From: a virus
Direction: 5' to 3' (one strand)
Virus record (IMG/VR): IMGVR_UViG_3300009154_000042
Coordinates: 18,136-82,135 of that record
Length of the DNA: 64,000 nucleotides
Under the pieces are notes generated by a model. That model made no database searches, was not told the origin of the DNA, and worked only from the letters and a program-made list of their open reading frames with translations. Shown one piece after another: positions 43,733-50,282 of this stretch. Positions within the stretch are counted from its first letter, which is position 1, and every line of letters begins with the position of its first letter. The translations under genes and the position numbers were made by a program.

Positions 43733-44237
43733 TGGGTAGAGCTTCCTGTGCTGCTTCATTTGGATTGATTGCTTCATTTTTGTCAATATCGATATGATCT
43801 TTGACATACTCGCTTTGTTGGCGTTTTTGGCCCTGGTATATGTCTTGCATTAATTTCTTTGGTATAGTTAATTTTACTAACCATATAGGCTGAGTGTCTA
43901 TTTTGCCTTTTTTTGTTCCTGGACGAAAATCGTTGTGTGTATATATTTTTCTGGGAACCATAAGATTAGATTTTTGATAAGAGATTTTACATCCATAATC
44001 TAGAAGTCGTTCTCCTCCAACTGGATCTGGCATATTTTTTTCTGGCCACATGAAAGTGCATGACACTGTGTGCCTATGTACCTCTGGTCCCATCATCAAT
44101 TCACCATCTTCCCAGTTTTTAAAAACATATATATCAAGATCGTCCAAGACTCTTTCAAAGTCCTTTAGGATCTTGAATGCATTGTCATTTGTGGTCAATG
44201 CTTCGATTGTTTTGATAATATCTACTATGTCATGCAT
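43692..44237 (-). CDS. Conserved phage protein, possibly structural
   Basis: 181 residues. Conserved-looking stretches are VFKNWEDGELMMGPEVHRHT and FMWPEKNMPDPVGGERLL. They resemble an uncharacterised family of marine T4-like phages; a structural role is suggested by the late octamer with perfect consensus 23 nt before the ATG. The C-terminal 45 residues are Asn/Glu/Pro-rich and probably disordered. Confidence 0.6.
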   Translation of the reverse strand: MHDIVDIIKTIEALTTNDNAFKILKDFERVLDDLDIYVFKNWEDGELMMGPEVHRHTVSCTFMWPEKNMPDPVGGERLLDYGCKISYQKSNLMVPRKIYTHNDFRPGTKKGKIDTQPIWLVKLTIPKKLMQDIYQGQKRQQSEYVKDHIDIDKNEAINPNEAAQEALPNEPVSNELPEQSS

Positions 44238-44260
44238 GGCGTTTCTCTTTTTTGTATCAA

Positions 44261-44268
44261 TATTTATA
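44261..44268 (-). promoter_or_regulatory. Late promoter octamer TATAAATA
   Basis: A perfect T4 late consensus, 23 nt before the start at 44,237. Confidence 0.65.
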
Positions 44269-44288
44269 TAATTTCAAAAAAATGGTGT

Positions 44289-44318
44289 TTGGTTAGGTTT
44301 TTTAGAAATTCAGATAAT
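44289..44318 (+). promoter_or_regulatory. Possible phoH promoter
   Basis: TTGGTT, 18 bp, GATAAT on the plus strand, 36 bp before the TTG start of phoH. Weak matches; the only candidate seen in this gap. Confidence 0.3.
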
Positions 44319-44353
44319 TAAGTGTGCAGGTCGAAAACTTTAGGAGATACAAT

Positions 44354-45106
44354 TTGTCTAGACTAAAGAAACGCAATGGTACTTATAATAACCAGACAAA
44401 TTCGCAGCGCGATGAGTCACCTAATCTCATCGAAATTAAAAACTATATTAAGAAAAAACAGAATGTTCAAATTATTCCTCGTAACACTAGTCAGGAAAAT
44501 TATTTAGAACTTTTGAGAAATCCCCGAAAATATATTATCTTTGCTATCGGTCCTGCCGGTACGGGTAAAACTATGCTCGGAGTACAGCATGCCATCAAGC
44601 AATTCAAAGAGGGGGTGGTTGACAAAATAGTCATTACACGGCCTGCTGTATCAGTTGACGAAGAACATGGATTCTTGCCAGGAACATTAGAACAAAAAAT
44701 GGAACCTTGGACAAGGCCTATATTTGATGTTTTTAAAGAATACTATCATCCAAAAGAAATTACTGCCATGTTAGAAAGTGGAGTGGTGGAAATAAGTCCA
44801 CTTGCTTATATGCGCGGCAGAACATTTAAGGATGCATACATAGTAGCGGATGAAATGCAGAATGCTACTCCTAGCCAAATGAAAATGTTACTTACTCGTA
44901 TTGGCGAAAACAGTCGAATGATTGTTACTGGAGATTTGCAGCAGGCAGACAGGCCTACTACTAATGGTCTTTTAGATTTTATCGAAAGAATCAAAGGACA
45001 TTCCGGTCATAAAATGATCGATATCGCAAGATTTGAAACTAAAGATATTGAACGTCATCCTGCGGTAAAAGAAATATTATCAATCTATAAGGAGCTTGAT
45101 GACTGA
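44354..45106 (+). CDS. phoH: PhoH-family ATPase, TTG start
   Basis: 250 residues from the TTG at 44,354, which has AGGAGA 6 nt upstream; an in-frame GTG at 44,324 lacks a ribosome site. Walker A is IGPAGTGKTMLG near residue 70, followed by DKIVITRPAVSVDEEHGFLP and the Walker B segment AYIVADEMQNATP, then MIVTGDLQQAD. These are the core motifs of PhoH. The family is widespread in marine phages and includes ATPase/nuclease-like proteins; the function in phage is not settled. It is one of two plus-strand genes in a minus-strand region and ends in its own terminator. Confidence 0.9.
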   Translation: MSRLKKRNGTYNNQTNSQRDESPNLIEIKNYIKKKQNVQIIPRNTSQENYLELLRNPRKYIIFAIGPAGTGKTMLGVQHAIKQFKEGVVDKIVITRPAVSVDEEHGFLPGTLEQKMEPWTRPIFDVFKEYYHPKEITAMLESGVVEISPLAYMRGRTFKDAYIVADEMQNATPSQMKMLLTRIGENSRMIVTGDLQQADRPTTNGLLDFIERIKGHSGHKMIDIARFETKDIERHPAVKEILSIYKELDD

Positions 45107-45133
45107 TAAATTATAACCCCTAGCCGATATATG

Positions 45134-45177
45134 AAACCCGCGTAACAATCGACCTGCAAATCAAGTTACGCGGGTTT
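45134..45177. terminator. Bidirectional terminator hairpin after phoH
   Basis: A perfect 13-bp stem (AAACCCGCGTAAC / GTTACGCGGGTTT) with an 18-nt loop between converging phoH and the clamp-loader gene. The loop contains TCGACCTGCA, the reverse complement of TGCAGGTCGA in the phoH leader. Confidence 0.85.
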
Positions 45178-45180
45178 TCA

Positions 45181-46101
45181 TTATTGAAGTCTGGCTAGTT
45201 TTACTAAAGTTGCTGCTAGATTCAATTCTGGATCGGCAATAATTGTATGATCTACTAGTCCCTGTTTAATAATTAACAGAGCCTGGTCTTTAGTTTCATC
45301 GTCTTTGCCAAAAAGATCAAGATTATCATACATCCATCTGTAGATTTCTCCCATCTCTTCTGGTCGTGCAGTTCCACAAAGCAATTTACGGGCCGCCTGT
45401 ATTTTTCCAGCTTTGAATAATTCAACCATTTCAATTTTATAATCACTTACGCCACTGTCACTATTATTTGCAACAATCAACTTTTTATTGCGAGTGTTTT
45501 GTTGAACAAAATTTATACACTTGCGAAGATCGGGATATGTTGCTTTGACATATGTATCTAGGGAATCAATATCAAAATCTACCTCTTCGGTGATGAGAAT
45601 AGTGGCAACCCTAGCAGTGAATTCCGTTTGATCAATGCTACTAAAATGCATTTGTTGACATCTGCTATGAATCGCAGGTATGATCATATGAGGAGAATTG
45701 CATGTTAAAATGAATCTACTTGTATCTGAAAATTCTTCCATAACTCCTCTCAGTGAGGCCTGTGCAGGAGGAGTGAGATAATCAGCCTCATCTAGGAGCA
45801 CGACTTTGAATTTGCCAAATGGAATTGTGCTAATAAAAGAACTTATACGATCTCTCACCTCGTCAATTCCGCGTTGACGACTAGCGTTTATTTCCATGAT
45901 GTCATAGGGCTCGACGCCTAATTCATTTAAGAGAAGTTTTGCGAGTGTAGTCTTACCAATGCCTGGACTGCCACTGAGAAGTAGATGCGGAATAGATCCT
46001 TCTTTGATCCATGCTAGAATCTGTTTCTTCTGATTTTCGTCTCGGAAAACATAACCATCTACTGTATTTGGTCTATATTTTTCTACCCAAAGTTGATTCA
46101 T
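45181..46101 (-). CDS. 44: Clamp loader large subunit, gp44-like
   Basis: 306 residues, close to T4 gp44 (319). Walker A is LSGSPGIGKTTLAKLLL, Walker B is VVLLDEADYLTPPAQ, and the S-R-C motif is IHSRCQQMHF. The chain has the AAA+ core and C-terminal collar domain of replication-factor-C-like subunits. It loads the gp45 clamp onto primer ends using ATP. The partner subunit gp62 is not recognised in this window, and the gene is 18 kb from gp43/gp45, unlike the compact T4 order. Confidence 0.9.
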   Translation of the reverse strand: MNQLWVEKYRPNTVDGYVFRDENQKKQILAWIKEGSIPHLLLSGSPGIGKTTLAKLLLNELGVEPYDIMEINASRQRGIDEVRDRISSFISTIPFGKFKVVLLDEADYLTPPAQASLRGVMEEFSDTSRFILTCNSPHMIIPAIHSRCQQMHFSSIDQTEFTARVATILITEEVDFDIDSLDTYVKATYPDLRKCINFVQQNTRNKKLIVANNSDSGVSDYKIEMVELFKAGKIQAARKLLCGTARPEEMGEIYRWMYDNLDLFGKDDETKDQALLIIKQGLVDHTIIADPELNLAATLVKLARLQ

Positions 46102-46526
46102 GTGTAATCCTTCTTTAATGCTGCAAAAGTTTTAATTTTTTCAATAAGTTTATCATATTCATCGTAAGTTAGGGCAGACAATTCTGGAAATTGCTTTTCT
46201 AAGTATGCATCCCTATGATCTAATTTATATCTAATTGCTTGTGATTCACATAAATGTGGATCGCCTTCAAAATCGGTATATGGAGTCCTTGTTGTTCTTT
46301 CATTTATACTAAAGCTTAAATATTCTTTTTGAATAACAATTCTTCCATCACCTTTACACTGATTACAAGTATGTCGTTGTGTATAGTATTCACGCTTATG
46401 ATAATCACCAAGTTCTTCCGTAGTATATGTGCCAATGCCCTTGCATCGATCACATGTAGTGACTTCATTTTTGCAATTAAAATATCCTGAAATCGACGGT
46501 GGCAACTTGTCGATAGGCATTGACAT
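46098..46526 (-). CDS. DnaJ-type zinc-finger protein without J domain
   Basis: 142 residues. Two C-x2-C-K-G-x-G motifs are present: TTCDRCKGIGTYT and HTCNQCKGDGRI. They are 24 residues apart and would make one zinc site of the DnaJ cysteine-rich kind. No J domain is present. The rest is charged and helical. It overlaps the clamp loader by 4 bp. The J-protein at 41,578 lacks this finger, so the two could in principle form a split co-chaperone; that is speculative. Confidence 0.7.
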   Translation of the reverse strand: MSMPIDKLPPSISGYFNCKNEVTTCDRCKGIGTYTTEELGDYHKREYYTQRHTCNQCKGDGRIVIQKEYLSFSINERTTRTPYTDFEGDPHLCESQAIRYKLDHRDAYLEKQFPELSALTYDEYDKLIEKIKTFAALKKDYT

Positions 46527-46774
46527 TAAAAAATCTCTACATGTGTTGAATGATCAGGTTTATTTCTACCTTCTCTGTACCTCTTAATAGTAGTGGTAAT
46601 TTTAATGTTACCATTTTCAAGACGCTCATATGTCTTTGATTCTTCTTGTAGCAGTGTAGTAGGTTGACTATGCGCGCCATGTGTGGGCCTCGCGGTTATA
46701 ATAAGAGGCGGTGCGTCCGAAATATTGTTAGATGAAATGTGGTAATTGAAATCGTCGTCTAGTGGTTTATTCAT
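46526..46774 (-). CDS. Hypothetical protein under a ribosome-site hairpin
   Basis: 82 residues from the ATG at 46,774, preceded by AAGGAG 6 nt upstream; the open frame reaches 46,816 but that part lies in the hairpin. Contains PLIITARPTHGAHSQPTT and IKITTTIKRYREGR; no recognised family. The ribosome site is part of a 17-bp stem (46,778-46,833), so translation may be controlled. Confidence 0.55.
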   Translation of the reverse strand: MNKPLDDDFNYHISSNNISDAPPLIITARPTHGAHSQPTTLLQEESKTYERLENGNIKITTTIKRYREGRNKPDHSTHVEIF

Positions 46775-46777
46775 AAA

Positions 46778-46833
46778 AAACTCCTTGATTTTTTGCAATT
46801 GTACATTAGAATACAAAAAAAATCAAGGAGTTT
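46778..46833 (-). promoter_or_regulatory. 17-bp hairpin sequestering the Shine-Dalgarno site
   Basis: The arms AAACTCCTTGATTTTTT and AAAAAATCAAGGAGTTT are perfectly complementary over 17 bp with a 22-nt loop. On the minus strand the second arm contains the AAGGAG ribosome site of the next gene, and a T-run follows directly. It could be a thermometer-like switch or an AU-rich terminator. Confidence 0.65.
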
Positions 46834-46834
46834 A

Positions 46835-47035
46835 TTAAGGGTTTAGTACAAAATTAAAAAATTTGGTGTTATTTAATATTTCACTTCGTTCTGATTCGGA
46901 TACCAGAAACAAATGAGATTCTTCATGATATTCATTAAATGGACAAGTCCAAGTTCCTTGCCTTTGAGGATTTTCATTAGGAGTATACTTGTGAAGTATT
47001 TTGCATTTAGTGCAAAAACTTGGACCTAACCCCAT
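46835..47035 (-). CDS. Small zinc-ribbon-like protein
   Basis: 66 residues with PSFCTKCKILHKYTPN near the start and GTWTCPFNEYH later, giving a C-x2-C pair and a third Cys, with His residues nearby as possible ligands. No other motif. It overlaps the nuclease-like gene by 10 bp and ends next to the hairpin of the following gene. The function is unknown; nucleic-acid binding is possible. Confidence 0.5.
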   Translation of the reverse strand: MGLGPSFCTKCKILHKYTPNENPQRQGTWTCPFNEYHEESHLFLVSESERSEILNNTKFFNFVLNP

Positions 47036-47886
47036 GATCGATCTCTTTTATTTGTTTTACAATTCTCTTCGTCTAATTTTTCACTGTAAGTTTTATATAA
47101 CATCTCCATCCAGACCTGTAATTCTGAAACAGTTGAATTATTAAGCAATTCAATTAGTCTTTTTTTTCGCTTTTCTAATTGATCGAGTCGTTGATTTTCT
47201 GACAGAATGCGAACTTTTCTTTCATATTCTAGCTCTGTCTTAGGTAAAACTAATCCTGGATTCGGCATTAGTCCCGGTTTAGATAAAATAATTTTTTTAT
47301 ATAGCTTGTTATCTTTTACTCTTAAAAGATCTGCAAAATTCTTTATGCCATTTTTTTCTAAGTCTATTTTATTAACTTGTATGATATTATGGGTTTCTTG
47401 AAATTTATAAAGTTTTTCTCGTAACCTTAACGCATAGTCTTCAGTCATTTGCCGAGATGTTAAATCATACGCTAACTCAGTCATATCTAGTGGCATGTAT
47501 CTTTCTATAATTTCACCTAGCGGTGATTTAATAGAGATTCTTGGAATAATCCATTTTTTAGTCTGCCCACCGACCCATTTTGCTCCTAAGTTTTTAACTT
47601 TTCTTATAGCTGCCTCATGTCCCCTCGGAATTGATATCGCAATATCATTTGATCCCAGCATATATTTTTTTATTGCTATATCTGGATGATATACACACTC
47701 TACAAAAATATCGTAATCGAGTAAGTAAAAATCACAACGATGGAGTGAATTTTCAGAATACCGTTTTTGCGGCTCGTATTTAATATTATTCGGCAATAAT
47801 ATTCTATTAACAAATTCGGCTTCAAATTTACTGTTGTATTCTACGCCGTCGTTTGCAATAGTTTTAACTCCGAAGGGATTGGGCAT
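47026..47886 (-). CDS. PD-(D/E)XK-like nuclease with DUF5710-like insert
   Basis: 286 residues. KFEAEFVNRILLPNNIKYEP, HRCDFYLLDYDIFVECVYH give an E, a D and an E-x-V in the order of PD-(D/E)XK nucleases (first 70 residues), though the Lys of the motif is replaced. It is followed by GHEAAIRKVKNLGAKWVGGQ then TKKWIIP, which resembles DUF5710. The C-terminal half is helical, with a basic patch. Phage nucleases of this fold act in recombination or DNA degradation. The missing catalytic Lys makes activity uncertain. Confidence 0.5.
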   Translation of the reverse strand: MPNPFGVKTIANDGVEYNSKFEAEFVNRILLPNNIKYEPQKRYSENSLHRCDFYLLDYDIFVECVYHPDIAIKKYMLGSNDIAISIPRGHEAAIRKVKNLGAKWVGGQTKKWIIPRISIKSPLGEIIERYMPLDMTELAYDLTSRQMTEDYALRLREKLYKFQETHNIIQVNKIDLEKNGIKNFADLLRVKDNKLYKKIILSKPGLMPNPGLVLPKTELEYERKVRILSENQRLDQLEKRKKRLIELLNNSTVSELQVWMEMLYKTYSEKLDEENCKTNKRDRSWG

Positions 47887-47909
47887 TATAGTAAACCTTT
47901 ATTTTTAAC

Positions 47910-48347
47910 TTATAAATCGCCGTCTTTTCGATTCTCACTATAATGTGCATCAAATTTGCCGCCAGGATAACGAGCTTCTAGTTTACGAACATTTTCGGCA
48001 ATAACATCATTAGGATCTAATCCTAATGCATTACAAGCATTTGTCCAATACCAGATTACATCGCCTAATTCACGCTTCATATGAAACAATGCGTCTTCGT
48101 CCAATTGCTTGCCTTGAAAGAAAATTTTCTTTGGAATTTCACAGAATTCTCCTGTTTCAGCAGCCATTCCAATTGCAGAAGTTAGTAGCAATGGCACATT
48201 AACGTCTGGACCATAACTCTGCGTCTTTGGATCAAATCCACTGTCTACTAGATCAAGTCTATCCATAAATGTGGTCAAATCTTTGCTAGGATCGCTGCAA
48301 ACTGCTAAAACGAATTCTTTATACTTGTTTAAATCAATTTTACTCAA
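47910..48347 (-). CDS. mazG: MazG-family nucleotide pyrophosphohydrolase
   Basis: 145 residues. The metal-binding helices read IGMAAETGEFCEIPKK and MKRELGDVIWYWTN, the E-x-x-E and E-x-x-D pair of MazG. The C-terminus has ENVRKLEARYPGGKF, a frequent MazG ending. The family hydrolyses NTPs to NMP and pyrophosphate; marine phage MazG has been proposed to change host nucleotide alarmone or dNTP pools. A smaller relative is at 21,720. Confidence 0.85.
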   Translation of the reverse strand: MSKIDLNKYKEFVLAVCSDPSKDLTTFMDRLDLVDSGFDPKTQSYGPDVNVPLLLTSAIGMAAETGEFCEIPKKIFFQGKQLDEDALFHMKRELGDVIWYWTNACNALGLDPNDVIAENVRKLEARYPGGKFDAHYSENRKDGDL

Positions 48348-48356
48348 TGTTGCCTC

Positions 48357-48743
48357 TTATATAAAATCTTCTGGGCGATGTTGTACGCCAGGTGATGTGT
48401 CAATTTCGTCGCCAAATATAACATCAGAGTTTGGTTTCTCAGATTGCCATCCTAAAATACTTTCTGCTTCTACCATTCGAATCTCAGTAACTCCGTTGCC
48501 TTCGTTTAGTTTAAATCCTCGTGTCCAGCGACCATGTTCTACTAGAATCCAGTCGCCGATTTTATATTCATCTTCATTCATGCGTCCTTTTGCGTGAACT
48601 TTTGCCCAACGGGGATAAATTCCTCGAGTTGATCCATCATCATCTTTAATGATAATACCACCTTTGGATTTCTGTTCACCAAAATACATGTCTGTGACAA
48701 TTACACGATCAAGAACGGGAGTGAGTTTTCCATTAACTATCAT
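48357..48743 (-). CDS. GroES-like co-chaperonin
   Basis: 128 residues. TPVLDRVIVTD, then GEQKSKGGIIIKDD in the mobile loop (III in place of the GroEL-binding I-V-L), YKIGDWILVEHGRWTRGF and IRMVEAESILGW align with the order of GroES strands. A 25-residue C-terminal extension is additional. T4 gp31 and related phage co-chaperonins replace host GroES for capsid protein folding; this could do the same. It lies beside the MazG gene with no separate promoter visible. Confidence 0.8.
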   Translation of the reverse strand: MIVNGKLTPVLDRVIVTDMYFGEQKSKGGIIIKDDDGSTRGIYPRWAKVHAKGRMNEDEYKIGDWILVEHGRWTRGFKLNEGNGVTEIRMVEAESILGWQSEKPNSDVIFGDEIDTSPGVQHRPEDFI

Positions 48744-48751
48744 TGGTAACC

Positions 48752-48955
48752 TTACTGTTTTGGAGTTTGTTGATTGTAGTGATCGTTGACAATATCTTCA
48801 CGTTTGCGAATGATAGTACCGCCTGGTCCCAATTCATCTCCACGAGCGTTCATTCTGACATTTCCAACTGCTGGCATAGTTTCATTTCTTGCAGCCAATG
48901 ATTCCATGTCAACTGTTTTACCTTGCATTGTTTTATAAATTTTGCGTTCGGCCAT
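48752..48955 (-). CDS. Small conserved phage protein
   Basis: 67 residues with TMQGKTVDMESLAARNE, PAVGNVRMNARGDELGPGGT and IIRKREDIV. The central part, R-x-N-A-R-G-D-E-L-G-P-G-G, is highly conserved-looking and resembles short uncharacterised proteins of T4-like marine phages. Basic and probably partly disordered. Function unknown. Confidence 0.65.
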   Translation of the reverse strand: MAERKIYKTMQGKTVDMESLAARNETMPAVGNVRMNARGDELGPGGTIIRKREDIVNDHYNQQTPKQ

Positions 48956-48967
48956 TTCATCTTTTCC

Positions 48968-49489
48968 TTATTTTAAAAATTCTTTGATGTCTAAATCATA
49001 TTTTAAACTATCAATTTTGTGTACGTCTAAAAGATATAGACAGTAGCTTGCAACACTACTTCCTCTTCCTACGCCCCATACCACATTGTTGGAGCGCATT
49101 GTGTCTACTAAGTATTTAAGATATTTCAAAACATCAATGAGATTATGATGAATGAACATGGATAGTTCCATCTCAACACGGTCAATTTCTGTTCTAGTTT
49201 TGCATTTTGATATTAGAAAATTTTGAATATCAAATGACTTGTATTTCTCTGGCATGAACCAATTTTGCTGTTTACTGGCGTCAAACTCTGTTATGTCAAC
49301 ATCGGATGTTGTGAATACCTTTAAATGGGAAAATCTATCAGCATTGCTTTTACATGCTGAATTGAATTGATTTACTAGGCAGGGATCCTCAATATTTAAT
49401 TGTGACAAATCATTGATAGTATCGGTATAAAGTCCTTTTAGGATGTCAGTATCGTCAACAATAATTTCGCCAAATTTATTTGATTTCAT
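48968..49489 (-). CDS. Truncated DNA polymerase III alpha-like protein
   Basis: 173 residues. The last 70 residues, RVEMELSMFIHHN then NVVWGVGRGSSVASYCLYLL and KYDLDIKEFLK, resemble the palm entry of bacterial DnaE (pattern G-R-G-S-x-x-x-S and R-Y-x-L-x-F-E-R-F-L). The catalytic aspartates of DnaE lie just after this segment, but the protein stops there, so polymerase activity is not expected. A sigma-70 promoter lies directly upstream. It may be a decoy or regulator of a polymerase, or a relic. Confidence 0.6.
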   Translation of the reverse strand: MKSNKFGEIIVDDTDILKGLYTDTINDLSQLNIEDPCLVNQFNSACKSNADRFSHLKVFTTSDVDITEFDASKQQNWFMPEKYKSFDIQNFLISKCKTRTEIDRVEMELSMFIHHNLIDVLKYLKYLVDTMRSNNVVWGVGRGSSVASYCLYLLDVHKIDSLKYDLDIKEFLK

Positions 49490-49495
49490 TAGTTA

Positions 49496-49524
49496 ATCAT
49501 AGCAGAAAACACTACTCATGTCAA
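49496..49524 (-). promoter_or_regulatory. Sigma-70 promoter for the DnaE-like gene
   Basis: TTGACA, 17 bp, TATGAT. The -35 box overlaps the stop of the upstream gene, and the -10 box ends 6 bp before the ATG at 49,489, so the mRNA may be almost leaderless. Confidence 0.7.
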
Positions 49525-49763
49525 CCAACATTGATTAATCCGTCTAAGTCTTTATTTTGCTTTTCAAATAATCGCTTATTTGCATCAGCTTGTCTTTTTG
49601 TGATTTCTGCTCTAATTGCCTCGATAATGACAACTATTTGATGAGCAGCTCCGCTATTGCCCATTCTCATTGCAATGGTATATTTTTTGTTAAGATCGGT
49701 GAGCTTGTTATCTAGCTCCGTGTCTTTCAATGGTGAAAGGTCTTCTAATAAAGGATTAAACAT
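49521..49763 (-). CDS. Small conserved phage protein, putative virion component
   Basis: 80 residues, helical: MFNPLLEDLSPLKDTELDNK and TDLNKKYTIAMRMGNSGA are the recognisable parts. It resembles an uncharacterised family in marine T4-like phages. The stop of the previous virion gene is directly adjacent, so it is in the late virion block. Confidence 0.6.
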   Translation of the reverse strand: MFNPLLEDLSPLKDTELDNKLTDLNKKYTIAMRMGNSGAAHQIVVIIEAIRAEITKRQADANKRLFEKQNKDLDGLINVG

Positions 49764-50255
49764 TTAGATATTTCCAACAAAATACCACTTAGAGGTATCG
49801 TATATAAGGGGAGAATACCTAGATGATATTATCGTGCCTGTACTTGAAATATTTCCACTTGTAGTTATTGAAAACACTTGATTTGCACTTAGTGCCCTGA
49901 TATATATTAGTTGGCCATTGGTTCCGTTTGTAATAGTTGATATTGAATCGGTGGGATTTAGAGAATAAACAGCGTATAGTGAGCTAGTATTATTTACAGC
50001 TATGGTATTATTTGTGATTGGTATTGAGGTTGAACTACTTTGTATGTTTCCTAATACTAAATTAGTTAATGTTGATAGTGTGATTTGATTATTAGATTGT
50101 ATACTTTGAATATCTGTGATTTCAGTTGCTGCTACATTAAGTGCTGATCGTATTAGACTATAATTATCACGAAATCCCTGTGTGTCATTATCTTGACCCT
50201 GAATAGGAAAGACAATGTTTATACTTGTGCTATAAGTTGTGATTGTTGAAGACAT
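49764..50255 (-). CDS. Virion structural protein, FPxxGQDN family member 1
   Basis: 163 residues. The N-terminal 55 residues, INIVFPIQGQDNDTQGFRDN then ALNVAATEITDIQ, also occur in the 315-residue protein at 51,945-52,892. The rest is Ser/Thr/Asn-rich and beta-prone, like a fibre or decoration domain. The start has no ribosome site but a late octamer ends 5 nt before it. Probable attachment module shared by several virion proteins. Confidence 0.65.
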   Translation of the reverse strand: MSSTITTYSTSINIVFPIQGQDNDTQGFRDNYSLIRSALNVAATEITDIQSIQSNNQITLSTLTNLVLGNIQSSSTSIPITNNTIAVNNTSSLYAVYSLNPTDSISTITNGTNGQLIYIRALSANQVFSITTSGNISSTGTIISSRYSPLIYDTSKWYFVGNI

Positions 50256-50260
50256 GATGT

Positions 50261-50268
50261 TATTTATC
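50261..50268 (-). promoter_or_regulatory. Late promoter octamer GATAAATA, 5 nt before ATG
   Basis: 7 of 8 matches to TATAAATA; exactly 5 nt lie between the octamer and the ATG at 50,255, with no Shine-Dalgarno sequence. Confidence 0.5.
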
Positions 50269-50282
50269 TCAATTTTTAACAG

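Noticed and set aside
43733-43807. Upstream extension of the 258-residue gene
   Set aside because: It would overlap the upstream gene by more than 100 bp, and AGGAAG supports the ATG at 43,732.
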